Assembly: GCA_000739515.1 (NCBI GenBank)
Contig: DF820455.1
Location: 937,238 to 1,001,237, forward strand
Length of the DNA stretch: 64,000 bases
Origin: Candidatus Moduliflexus flocculans
GTDB lineage: Bacteria; Moduliflexota; Moduliflexia; Moduliflexales; Moduliflexaceae
Direction: 5' to 3'
Under the pieces are notes generated by a model, which worked only from the letters and a program-made list of their open reading frames with translations, had not been told where the DNA came from and did not search any database. The position numbers and the translations under genes were made by a program. How positions within the stretch are numbered: position 1 is the stretch's first letter; each line of letters starts with the position of its first letter. Of the stretch, positions 8,547 through 17,044 are shown piece by piece.

Positions 8547-10931
8547 TTAAATACTGAATTGACTTACTAATTGTTTTAAGGCATCTGCATGTTGCGACAG
8601 CATCAACGCAGCCTCAGTGGACGCATGGGCGCGCTCAGATGTCATTTCAATCAGCGCGCGAATATTATCCATCGCCTCCGACACATGTTTGACAACCCCG
8701 GTCTGATCTGAGATGGCCTGCTTCACTTGCTGGGATAGCAGCAGCACCTGCTCTGCCTGCGTCATGATGTACGACGAACTCAAATCTTGCTCTTTCGTGG
8801 CGACTTTGATTTGGTTGACCATTTCGACGACCTGTTCCATTGATTGCATGATATACTGGCTGATTTTGGTCTGTTCGACAGTGGTTTCCGCGATTTTCGA
8901 CACGACCGACGAGGATTCATTCGCGCCGCTGATAATCTTGTCAAGCGCTTTTCCGGCGGATTCCGCTAATTTCACGCCATCCAACACTTTTTCCCGCCCG
9001 ATTGAAGCGACTTCGACAGCGTGCGACGACTCTTTCTGCACATCGCGAATAATAACGGCGATTTCTTTGGCGGATGAATTCGACTGATCTGCCAATTTGC
9101 GCACGCGGTCAGCGATGACGTTAAACTCGCGTCCGCGTTCGCCCGATTTTTTGGCAATAATAGACGCATTAATTGAGAGCAGCGAGGTTTGATCCGACAT
9201 GTCTTTAATCACGGCTAAAATTTTGGAAATAGATTCCGTGCGTTTATTCACCGAAAGAATCGCCTCCGCCGTGATCGTGACCATCTGCTCAATCGCCGTC
9301 ATGCTGTTAATCATCATTTCTACCGCTTCGCGGCCATCAATCGCATCCTGCCGCGCTCCGTCCGAGAGCGCTTTGGCATGTTGCGCGGTATCGGCGATTT
9401 GCTGCATTGAGGCCGAGATTTGCTGAATAGAGGACGAAGTATCCTGCGACGCGCTGGCTAACTGCTCGCCATGCGTGACAATCTGGCGGATAGAACTATT
9501 CAATTCTTCGATAGAGGATGAGGATTCTCCGATAAACGATGACAGTTGTTTCATGCGTTCGTTGACATCTTGAATTGTGGCGGCCATTTCATTCATAGAT
9601 GACGACGTTTCTTCAACGGATAACGAAATTTTTTCGACTGACGCCGCTTCTTCCTGCGCGCGGCTGTGGGAATCCATGCCTTGCAAGACCAGCTGATCTG
9701 CGCCAGCGCGGATTTTCGAAACAAGATACCGCAGTTTGCTGATCATTTCGGCAAATGCCCGCCCTAAAAAATCATGCTCGGATTGTAATTGCGCTCCTTC
9801 GCTTAAATTGCCGCTCGCCACTTTTTTCGCAACCTGCGCAATCTGCTGGAGATATCGGGTCATCTGATACACGGCGTTCCCAAGCACATCGGCCTCTGAT
9901 TTCGGAATAACGACCTGATTCAGGTCTCCGCGAGAAATATTCACAGCCAATTCGGCAATATCTTTCAAATAAGTCGTCATTTTTTGAAAAGCACTCCCTA
10001 ACGCGTCATGAACTGAGACTGGCGTGATATCGTCAGGAAATTCGCCTTCGGAGATTTTTTGTGCGCCCGCGGCGATCGTTTGCAAATAGCGCGTGGTGTC
10101 GTAGAACGACGCGACTAACTGGCCGATCTCATCATGCGCGTGGACAACCGGCAGCACTTGATGCACGTTTCCCCGCGAAATCTGCTGCGCGGTGACGGTC
10201 ATCTGCTTGATCGGCCTGATCATCGTCGAGGCGAACAACACGCCTAACGTCCCGCCTAATATCCCGAATCCCATCGTCACCGGCAGGGTTTTATTGAGCG
10301 TCTGATGATAAATATTCGACGCGAGTTCATTGATTTCGTTCCGCGCTTGCTCGTCGAATTCATCAAAGCGCTCCTGACGCGCCTGTTCCTCTACCACGCT
10401 TTTTGCCTGCGCGATCTGCCCTTGCCATTGGCGGTTGATCGAAATATTGACTTCAGCAGACGCATTATCTACCAGGCGTTCGATCTGTGATGAATCCGCG
10501 CAGATATTCAACCAATCAGGCTTCGAATACAAGGCAAGCGGAGAGCCATGGGGCGGCAGCGCAAACTCGGAACAAAGCATTTGAAGCTCGCGGCTCAGTT
10601 CATCTTTTAAGTCATCGAAAATGTAGGGTTCCACTTCCAACACATTCTGCTGCATGTTTGTCAACACGATTGTGCGCTTCGCGATGCGTTTTTGACTGAT
10701 CTCCCGAAATATTTCCATATTCGAGAGCGTTGACGGCTTCATCTGCTCCGCGATCAGTTGACGATTTTCGCTGGCGACATAAAATAAGATGCACAACATT
10801 GGAATAATTGTCACCAGCAGAAAAATGAGCATGAATTTGTAGAGAAGGTTCAAGTGATACCAGCGTTTAACTGGCGAAGATTGGTCTTGTTGACCTGTTT
10901 CAGGCTCGTTGACCTGTGTGCGCGCTGTCAT
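8547..10931 (-). CDS. Poly-HAMP methyl-accepting chemotaxis-like protein
   Basis: A 794-residue membrane receptor. TM1 is at about residues 30-52, then a periplasmic domain of about 170 residues with no recognised sensor fold, then TM2 at about 218-240. At least four HAMP-like units follow in tandem (repeated ISRGN/ISEGE/ISRGD/VASGN...DxLGxAFxxM blocks, about 240-430), then a long coiled-coil signalling domain to the end. The hairpin tip reads DQTSLLSINASIIAKKSGER, where receptors normally have NLLALNAAIEAARAGE, so the CheA/CheW contact is altered. No CheR-tethering tail is visible. A GGAGGAG site sits just before the ATG. Confidence 0.88.
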   Translation of the reverse strand: MTARTQVNEPETGQQDQSSPVKRWYHLNLLYKFMLIFLLVTIIPMLCILFYVASENRQLIAEQMKPSTLSNMEIFREISQKRIAKRTIVLTNMQQNVLEVEPYIFDDLKDELSRELQMLCSEFALPPHGSPLALYSKPDWLNICADSSQIERLVDNASAEVNISINRQWQGQIAQAKSVVEEQARQERFDEFDEQARNEINELASNIYHQTLNKTLPVTMGFGILGGTLGVLFASTMIRPIKQMTVTAQQISRGNVHQVLPVVHAHDEIGQLVASFYDTTRYLQTIAAGAQKISEGEFPDDITPVSVHDALGSAFQKMTTYLKDIAELAVNISRGDLNQVVIPKSEADVLGNAVYQMTRYLQQIAQVAKKVASGNLSEGAQLQSEHDFLGRAFAEMISKLRYLVSKIRAGADQLVLQGMDSHSRAQEEAASVEKISLSVEETSSSMNEMAATIQDVNERMKQLSSFIGESSSSIEELNSSIRQIVTHGEQLASASQDTSSSIQQISASMQQIADTAQHAKALSDGARQDAIDGREAVEMMINSMTAIEQMVTITAEAILSVNKRTESISKILAVIKDMSDQTSLLSINASIIAKKSGERGREFNVIADRVRKLADQSNSSAKEIAVIIRDVQKESSHAVEVASIGREKVLDGVKLAESAGKALDKIISGANESSSVVSKIAETTVEQTKISQYIMQSMEQVVEMVNQIKVATKEQDLSSSYIMTQAEQVLLLSQQVKQAISDQTGVVKHVSEAMDNIRALIEMTSERAHASTEAALMLSQHADALKQLVSQFSI

Positions 10932-10979
10932 AGCTCCTCCTATCGGGAAACATGATCACCATACAATACCCGGCAGACT

Positions 10980-11009
10980 ATTATTGCCGGATTTTGCGCA
11001 GAAAGTCAA
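10980..11009 (-). promoter_or_regulatory. Putative sigma-70 promoter of the poly-HAMP receptor gene
   Basis: On the minus strand TTGACT (11009-11004) and AATAAT (10985-10980) are separated by 18 bases, about 50 bases before the ATG. A CCGGCA/TGCCGG hairpin follows in the leader. Confidence 0.5.
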
Positions 11010-11090
11010 GAAAAAGTTATGATTGTGAGAGGGAGAACAAGCGAATACGCTGAGTGAAAAGGAAGAAGGGGGGCGGCATGATTCGCTACG

Positions 11091-11125
11091 AAGACCTCAC
11101 AGGTTTGAGAAACCTGTGAGGTCTT
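11091..11125. repeat. Palindrome, family B copy 1
   Basis: Perfect 16-base arms AAGACCTCACAGGTTT and AAACCTGTGAGGTCTT around GAG. It lies 9 bases past the stop of the epimerase gene. Copies recur at 25283 and 60078. Confidence 0.92.
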
Positions 11126-11133
11126 TTGGAATA

Positions 11134-12246
11134 TCAGACTAACCCGCGCTTGCGCAATTCGTGGTGGGCTTCTTCGAATTTATCTTCTGCGTTGACTGAT
11201 TCTGACCACTGAATCAGTTCTTTCATGCCATCTTCGAACTTCACTTTCGGCTCGAACCCGAACGCTTCCTGCGCTTTGCTGATGTCGGCGACGCAATGCC
11301 GAATATCGCCTTTGCGGAATTTATTGGTAATCTCCGGCTGCATATCCTTTCCTAACAGAGCGATCAGCGTATCCGCAATAGATTTGATGCTGCGCGGCTT
11401 GCCTGTGCCGATGTTAAAACAGCCGGAAAGCGATTCTTTTTCCATCGCGGCGATATTAGCGCGGACGATGTCATGCACCGACACGAAATCGCGGGTTTGC
11501 AGGCCGTCTTCGAAAATGACCGGCGCATGGTTGTTTTTGATGCGGCTCATGAAAATCGCGGCGACACCGGTATAAGGATTGGAAAGGGATTGGCGCGGGC
11601 CATAGACATTGAAATAGCGCAGCGCGACTGCCGGGATGTTGTAGGCTTCGCCGATATTCAGCACCATTTCTTCCTGATCCCGCTTCGTCATCGCATAAAT
11701 CGAATTGCATTCCAGCCGTTTGTCTTCGCCGGTGGGAATCGGGCGGATGTCTTCATAACATTCGGGGCAATAAAGTTCCCAGTCATGGTCTTTCATCTGC
11801 TCTTCAGTACGTAGCGGCGGACGCACGATGCCGCAATCTTCGCATTCATACTGCCCTTCGCCGTAGCTGCTCATCGAACCGGCCACCAGAATTTTCGACA
11901 CCTTTGTTTTGTTATTGACGATAATGTCCAATAAATTGGCTGTGCCGCCGACATTTACATCCACATACTGCTTGATCTGATATTGCGATTGCCCGACGCC
12001 GACGGCAGCGGCTTCGTGAAACACGACATCCACGCCGGTCAGCGCCTTTTTCAGCGCGTCATAATCGCGCACATCGCCTTGAATGAATTCCGCCTGTTTG
12101 TTCAGATACGCGGGCGCTTTCCCTGTGGGATGCACTTGCGGATCGAGATTATCAAAAATTTTGACAGCATACCCTTTTTTGACGAGTTCATCAACGATGA
12201 AAGAGCCTATAAACCCCGCTCCTCCAGTCACAAGACATGTTTTCAT
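11134..12246 (-). CDS. NAD-dependent epimerase/dehydratase with zinc-ribbon insert
   Basis: A 370-residue extended SDR. TGGAGFIGSFIVDEL is the NAD-binding motif and YAMTKRDQEEM holds the catalytic YxxxK. FNVYGPRQS and TRDFVSVHD are typical of UDP-glucose 4-epimerase/dTDP-glucose dehydratase relatives. Between the serine motif and YxxxK there is an insert with CEDCG and CPECY, two CxxC pairs that probably bind zinc, known from a subgroup of these enzymes. ATG 12246 is chosen over GTG 12252 because AGG lies 9 bases upstream. It probably makes a nucleotide sugar for the envelope; substrate unknown. Confidence 0.88.
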   Translation of the reverse strand: MKTCLVTGGAGFIGSFIVDELVKKGYAVKIFDNLDPQVHPTGKAPAYLNKQAEFIQGDVRDYDALKKALTGVDVVFHEAAAVGVGQSQYQIKQYVDVNVGGTANLLDIIVNNKTKVSKILVAGSMSSYGEGQYECEDCGIVRPPLRTEEQMKDHDWELYCPECYEDIRPIPTGEDKRLECNSIYAMTKRDQEEMVLNIGEAYNIPAVALRYFNVYGPRQSLSNPYTGVAAIFMSRIKNNHAPVIFEDGLQTRDFVSVHDIVRANIAAMEKESLSGCFNIGTGKPRSIKSIADTLIALLGKDMQPEITNKFRKGDIRHCVADISKAQEAFGFEPKVKFEDGMKELIQWSESVNAEDKFEEAHHELRKRGLV

Positions 12247-12284
12247 ATTCACCAGCCTTTTTCCTTGTTTTCGTATTGCAAAAT

Positions 12285-12362
12285 GGCAACGAATTGAAGA
12301 AGAGAACGAATTCGAGTAATCCTGGTTCTGAATTCGTACCTTTCTTTTATTCGTTGCTGTTA
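12285..12362. repeat. Long imperfect palindrome, family E copy 1
   Basis: The left arm GGCAACGAAT-(n)2-AAGAA...ACGAATTC pairs with the right arm GAATTCGT...TTTCTT-ATTCGTTGCTGTT. The right end overlaps the TAA stop (12360-12362) of the cyclase gene. A relative with the same words lies at 62657. Confidence 0.75.
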
Positions 12363-14498
12363 CTTATGCGTCATCGTATAAACGCCGTCCCATTGTTCCG
12401 GCGGAGGAGTCTCTTGATAGGCTTCGCAGCGGCGCAAATAGATCTGGGATGGGGCATCATCAGGACAAATACGGAGCGCCTCCTCAAAATGTTCGATGGC
12501 GTTCTGCCATTGCCGCGCCCGATACGCGGCAAGCCCGTGCTCGAACTCCCCTGCGGCGCGAATCTTCTCGTCCTTCACTTCGCCAGGACGACCAAGCAAT
12601 TCATAAATCCTGACCGGCTCATGTTTCCCTTTGACGCGTACAAAATCCAATTCACGGGCTACGAATTCGCCGTGAACATGCTCATGCGTAAATTCGCTGA
12701 GAATAATATTCGTGCCGTATTCTTTATTGATGCCTTCCAGCCGCGAGCCGAGGTTGACGTTGTCCCCCATGACCGTGTAATCGAAGCGTTTTTCCGAACC
12801 CATGTTGCCGACGGTCATTTGGCCAGAATTGATGCCAATCCCGATATTAATCAGCGGCTTGTTCTCGCGCTGCCAGATCGCCTGAAGTTCCCGCAGGCGA
12901 GCCATCATGTCGAGGGCGCTGGCGCAGGCGCGAATTGGATGATCGGTCTGCTCCACCGGAGCGCCATAAATCGCCATAATCGCATCCCCCATGTATTTGT
13001 CAAGCGTTCCATGATATTTCAGGACAATTTCCGTCATCTCCGTCAAATACGCATTCAGGAACACGACGAGGCTCTGCGATTCCATCGCCTCTGAAATTGA
13101 AGTGAACCCTCTAATATCGGAGAAGAGGACTGTCAAGAATTTTCGTTCTCCGCCAAGATGAAGTTTTTCGGGATGCCGGAGCATTTCTTCGACCACTGCG
13201 GTCGAAACATACTGCTCGAACGCGCCTTTGATTTTGTTGCGATTATAGAGCGCAACCCAGCGTTGAAAGCCGAGACCGATAATGTAATTCAGGACAATCG
13301 CGGTTTCTAATGGCGCGAGATCGATCCAGAGGCTGCGGGCGGAAAACAGGTATTGTCCCGCGCCCCAGATCGCCGCTCCGCAGAGCAGCATTGCCGCCGA
13401 ATTCGCCCAAAAATTCCATTCGTGAAACAGCACGATGCCGGACAACGTTCCGACCGCGAGAATGAGCAACACCGTCCAGATCGGTGAAATCTTTCGGAGT
13501 TCTGTCTGTTCCAGAATGCTTTGAAACGCCTGTGCATGAATTTCGATCCCAAACGTCGAGACATTTGTCAAGATCGCGCTTGTCCCGGCCTCCTGCCGCA
13601 ATTGTTCGATAAATCGGCTTGCCGGGGCGCGAAACGGCGTCAGAAAATAGTCGTGCGCTGTCAGAGTGGTGTCGCCGATAAAAATGACCTTATCGCGAAT
13701 CTCTTCAGGCCGAACGTCCCCTTTGATGATTTTCCAGAACGGGATCATCGGGTACGAATAACGCCCGCCGATGTAATTAATCAACAGTTTACCGTCCGGA
13801 GCGGTGACACGCAGCACTTCTTTCGTCGCGCCGCCGTCGGTCTTCGAGAGAATAGTCGTGCTGCGATCCGGAAAATCAATCTTATTCACGCCGCCGTTAT
13901 AGAGCGCGGCGGCTTCTAACGCCAGCGTAAGATGATAGCGCGTCTGAGCGCCGTCGAGCGTCTGCGCGACGAGCGGCACGCTGCGGGCGATGCCATCGCT
14001 GTCTAACAGCAGGTTGATCATGCCTGTGCCGCCCGCGTTATCAGCAAACGCAGGGAGCGGACGTTCCATCCGTTCAGGGGAAATATATTGCGCAAGGATG
14101 ACGATCCCCATTTGTTGCGCCTCATTATAGGCATCGTAAAGCGCCGACGCAAGCGCTTCGTCTTCGGCGACGTCGGTGGTCTGCTGAAAAATCACGTCAT
14201 AGATGATAAGTTTGGGTTGGAACTGCATCAGATTGCGGAGAAGTTGGGCGTGAAAGGAGCGTTTCCAGGGAAAACGCTGCTGCAACTGCTCTTCGCTTTG
14301 TTCGTCAATGGTGACGATCACAATTTCCGGCAGCGGCGGACGCTCGCCGCGAAATTGAAAGCGGAAATCGTAGGTCGCGAATTCCAATTGCGTGAAGCCG
14401 CCGACCCAGAAGGCGGCGGCAATCAGCGCCGCAATCGCCAGGCCGCCGCCGAATTCGGCGAGCGTCCTGATGCGTTCGGAAAATTGCGGAATATTCAT
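12360..14498 (-). CDS. CHASE2-domain adenylate cyclase with C-terminal TPR-like tail
   Basis: A 712-residue class III cyclase. After one N-terminal helix comes an extracytoplasmic CHASE2 sensor (about 30-345, including VIVTIDEQSEEQLQQRFPW and KVIFIGDTTLTAHD). Three helices follow (about 345-410), then the catalytic domain (about 450-630). Metal-binding aspartates are in FSDIRGFTS and KYMGDAIMAIYG. The purine-selecting lysine is in VRVKGK, with DYTVMGDNVN ahead of it, so ATP rather than GTP is the likely substrate. The tail (HGLAAYRARQWQNAIEHFEE) looks like one or two TPR units. It probably makes cAMP in response to an envelope signal. Confidence 0.92.
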   Translation of the reverse strand: MNIPQFSERIRTLAEFGGGLAIAALIAAAFWVGGFTQLEFATYDFRFQFRGERPPLPEIVIVTIDEQSEEQLQQRFPWKRSFHAQLLRNLMQFQPKLIIYDVIFQQTTDVAEDEALASALYDAYNEAQQMGIVILAQYISPERMERPLPAFADNAGGTGMINLLLDSDGIARSVPLVAQTLDGAQTRYHLTLALEAAALYNGGVNKIDFPDRSTTILSKTDGGATKEVLRVTAPDGKLLINYIGGRYSYPMIPFWKIIKGDVRPEEIRDKVIFIGDTTLTAHDYFLTPFRAPASRFIEQLRQEAGTSAILTNVSTFGIEIHAQAFQSILEQTELRKISPIWTVLLILAVGTLSGIVLFHEWNFWANSAAMLLCGAAIWGAGQYLFSARSLWIDLAPLETAIVLNYIIGLGFQRWVALYNRNKIKGAFEQYVSTAVVEEMLRHPEKLHLGGERKFLTVLFSDIRGFTSISEAMESQSLVVFLNAYLTEMTEIVLKYHGTLDKYMGDAIMAIYGAPVEQTDHPIRACASALDMMARLRELQAIWQRENKPLINIGIGINSGQMTVGNMGSEKRFDYTVMGDNVNLGSRLEGINKEYGTNIILSEFTHEHVHGEFVARELDFVRVKGKHEPVRIYELLGRPGEVKDEKIRAAGEFEHGLAAYRARQWQNAIEHFEEALRICPDDAPSQIYLRRCEAYQETPPPEQWDGVYTMTHK

Positions 14499-14877
14499 AG
14501 ATGATCCCCTGCACTACCATGAGCATCATGTCGTCCGTGTTGATTTCTCTTCCTTGCAAGCGCTTTTCTGCTCGCGAAACGCAATTGTCAATAAAAATGT
14601 GCGAGACGCCGCGTTTTCTCTTTGCCTGGCGCATAACATTGCCCAGCCGAAATGCCAGGCAATTGGCCGATATGAGCGGGGTCATACTCAGAAGCGAACA
14701 AGACATACCAGTCGCGTAATGTCTGGTGTTCTTGCTTGACTTTCTCCTGTAACAGGAAAATATTGTCTAACGCGCTGATTGATTCAGAACGTTATGGCCG
14801 AGAAAAAGCTGTCAGACACCTTCAAGGTGTCTGACAGTTCTGTCTTGAACTGGTGAAATTTGAGGAAACAGAACGCT
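14499..14877. other. Intergenic region with a possible decayed ORF
   Basis: This gap of about 380 bases holds palindrome A2. On the minus strand the frame 14791-14588 is open for 67 codons and has protein-like content (KVKQEHQTLRDWYVLFASEY) but no ATG, GTG or TTG near its beginning. It could be a gene remnant. No clear promoter was seen. Confidence 0.3.
14809..14837. repeat. Palindrome, family A copy 2
   Basis: Perfect 14-base arms CTGTCAGACACCTT and AAGGTGTCTGACAG around a single C. It lies about 40 bases upstream of the sigma-54 regulator's start. Confidence 0.9.
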
Positions 14878-16815
14878 ATGAAATATGCTCTCGGATGCAT
14901 TGCGCCGTATCCTGAACTCGCTTCACTGGTCGCCGAAGTCGGACGGGAACTCCATCGCGACATTCTCATTCAAATCGGAGATTTGGAAGAAGGGGCGCGT
15001 CTGGCTCTTCAAATGGAAGAGCAAGGCATAGATGTCGTGATTAGCCGGGGCGGCACGGCCATCGCCATCAAAGAGACTGTTACCGATCTTCCGGTCGTCG
15101 AAGTTCAGGTGAGCGGATTTGATATTATTCGTTCACTGCACAAGGCAAAACAACACGCAAACAACATTGCCATCGTCGGCTTTGAGCCGTTTACCTATGA
15201 ACCGGAAGATCTCGGAGAAATGTTAGGGATCAATCTGACAGTCGTTTCACTCAAGGCCGTCTGGTACGGCCAACCCCGTTATATCGAAGAAGAACTCAGG
15301 ACGATTCAGCAACAAGGCTACACCTGTATTGTCGGCGACAACATTTCCGTCCATGTCGCGGAAAAATTGGGGATGTGCGGGCATCTCATCACCTCGGGAA
15401 AAGAAGCGGTTCTCCACGCGCTTCTCGAAGCCGAACGGGTGGCAATAGTCCGGCAGCAGGAAATCGAGAAAGCCAAACGCGCCAAAAGTATTATTGAATT
15501 TGCCTACGAAGGCATTATCAGTATAGATCGCGAAGGAATCATCGATATTTTCAACCCCAGAGCCGAAGCCATTTTTTCCCGGAAAGCCTACAAAGTCATC
15601 GGGAAACACATTGACGAAGTCCTCCCGGCGATGAACCTGTCGCACACCCTGCGAACCGGCTTCCAGGAGCGAGAAAAAATGTTGGCCATTGATGGAATCC
15701 ATGTGCTGGCCAACATTATTCCGATTACCGTCAGCGAACAGGTTGTGCGAGTTGTGGCGACTTTTCAGAAAACCTCGCAGATTCAACGCATGGAACAAAA
15801 GATTCGGGAAGAGTTTTATCTCAGAGGTCACACTGCCGAGTATCGCTTTCAGGATATTGTCGGCGAGACTCGCATCATTCAGCAGGTGAAAGAAGAAGCC
15901 AGAGATTATGCCCAAATCGATCTGCCGATTTTAATTTATGGCGAGACCGGCACCGGCAAAGAACTCTTTGCTCAGGCGATCCACAATGCGAGCGCCAGAC
16001 ACGACAAGCCATTTATCGCCTTTAATTGCGCGGCGCTTCCTGAACATCTGCTCGAAAGCGAGTTATTCGGCTATGTTGAAGGCGCTTTTACCGGGGCCGC
16101 GAAGAAAGGCCGGGCGGGCCTGTTCGAACAAGCCCATGGCGGAACGATTTTTCTCGATGAAATCGGAGAAATTTCGACGGGAATTCAGGCGCGGCTCTTG
16201 CGAGTCCTCCAGGAGTCGAAAATTCGGCGATTGGGCGATGAACGGGTCACGCCAATTGATATCCGGATCATCGTGGCCACCAATAAAAAACTGGCACAAT
16301 TAGTCGAAGAAGGAAATTTTCGCGATGATTTGTATTATCGCATTAATGTCTTACAATTGACGCTCCCCTCTTTGCGAGAGAGAAAGGAAGACATTCCGCT
16401 CCTCATCGACTTTTTCCTGAAAAAATATGCGCAACGGCTCAATAAAGCGATTGAAGGGGTCTCGCGAGACGGCATGAATCTGTTGCTTGAGTACGATTGG
16501 CCTGGCAATATCCGTCAATTGGAAAATATCGTTGAACGCCTGATGGTCAGAAGCAAAGAGCGTCACATCATGACCAACTCGATCAGAGACGTGATGCAGT
16601 CACTCCGAGGGTATGCGGCTGCTCCAGACACTCAAACGCCGAGCCGGAACGCTTCCCCAGAATCATCGTTTTCGCTCCCACTCACGGCAAGCCTGGCAGA
16701 GCTTGAGAAGATGATCATCCAACAAGTGATCCGTGAAGAACGCGGCAATAAAGGCGCTGCCGCTGAGCGGCTTCATATCGGACGAACAACGTTGTGGCGA
16801 AAATTGCAGCAATAA
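14878..16815 (+). CDS. PrpR-type sigma-54-dependent transcriptional activator
   Basis: A 645-residue enhancer-binding protein. Residues 1-180 match the PrpR N-terminal sensor (ISRGGTAIAIKE, then NIAIVGFEP), a fold that in PrpR binds a small organic acid. A PAS-like segment follows (about 200-310), then the AAA+ domain (about 325-560): Walker A GETGTGKE, the sigma-54 contact loop GAFTGA, Walker B FLDEIGE and the R-finger region. A Fis-type helix-turn-helix closes the protein (GAAAERLHIGRTTLWRKLQ). ATG 14878 is used; an in-frame TTG at 14860 is possible. It ends 6 bases before the first of two palindromic operator-like sites ahead of the catabolic operon, which it almost certainly controls. Confidence 0.95.
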   Translation: MKYALGCIAPYPELASLVAEVGRELHRDILIQIGDLEEGARLALQMEEQGIDVVISRGGTAIAIKETVTDLPVVEVQVSGFDIIRSLHKAKQHANNIAIVGFEPFTYEPEDLGEMLGINLTVVSLKAVWYGQPRYIEEELRTIQQQGYTCIVGDNISVHVAEKLGMCGHLITSGKEAVLHALLEAERVAIVRQQEIEKAKRAKSIIEFAYEGIISIDREGIIDIFNPRAEAIFSRKAYKVIGKHIDEVLPAMNLSHTLRTGFQEREKMLAIDGIHVLANIIPITVSEQVVRVVATFQKTSQIQRMEQKIREEFYLRGHTAEYRFQDIVGETRIIQQVKEEARDYAQIDLPILIYGETGTGKELFAQAIHNASARHDKPFIAFNCAALPEHLLESELFGYVEGAFTGAAKKGRAGLFEQAHGGTIFLDEIGEISTGIQARLLRVLQESKIRRLGDERVTPIDIRIIVATNKKLAQLVEEGNFRDDLYYRINVLQLTLPSLRERKEDIPLLIDFFLKKYAQRLNKAIEGVSRDGMNLLLEYDWPGNIRQLENIVERLMVRSKERHIMTNSIRDVMQSLRGYAAAPDTQTPSRNASPESSFSLPLTASLAELEKMIIQQVIREERGNKGAAAERLHIGRTTLWRKLQQ

Positions 16816-16820
16816 TTCAC

Positions 16821-16839
16821 ATTGAAACATTGTTTCAAT
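16821..16839. promoter_or_regulatory. Palindromic activator site 1 (upstream enhancer)
   Basis: A perfect 19-bp palindrome, ATTGAAACA-t-TGTTTCAAT, directly after the regulator gene and about 145 bases upstream of the -24/-12 promoter. Its half-sites (GAAACA/TGTTTC) match those of site 2. Confidence 0.75.
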
Positions 16840-16863
16840 ATGAACCATCAAAACCTTTTAAAA

Positions 16864-16880
16864 TGTTTCGTAACGAAACA
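16864..16880. promoter_or_regulatory. Palindromic activator site 2 (upstream enhancer)
   Basis: A perfect palindrome, TGTTTCG-taa-CGAAACA. Its centre is 42 bases (about four helical turns) from that of site 1, and it lies about 95-100 bases upstream of the sigma-54 promoter. Confidence 0.75.
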
Positions 16881-16967
16881 ATGTCTGAGAATTTTATCAA
16901 CGCAAAATAACGCTTCAATCGGCGATCTCCCTTGTAAATAAAGCTTTTTACGACATATACTCTCGCC

Positions 16968-16983
16968 TGGCATGAAAGCTGCT
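16968..16983 (+). promoter_or_regulatory. Sigma-54 (-24/-12) promoter of the catabolic operon
   Basis: TGGCATGAAAGCTGCT fits the sigma-54 consensus: GG and GC are exactly ten bases apart, with TGGCA and TGC elements intact. Transcription would start near 16995, some 50 bases before the GTG of the DUF1537 kinase. It follows two enhancer-like palindromes and a sigma-54 activator gene. Confidence 0.8.
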
Positions 16984-17044
16984 TTAATAAAAGTTCACAC
17001 GAAGACCACTTCATGAATTTTCCTCTCGCTGAAAGGTGTGAACC

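Noticed and set aside
12237..13094. 285-codon plus-strand frame opposite the cyclase
   Set aside because: It overlaps the conserved cyclase catalytic region and starts inside palindromic DNA, with no recognisable domain.
15247..15915. 222-codon minus-strand frame opposite the sigma-54 activator
   Set aside because: The plus strand encodes unmistakable PrpR and AAA+ domains across this region.
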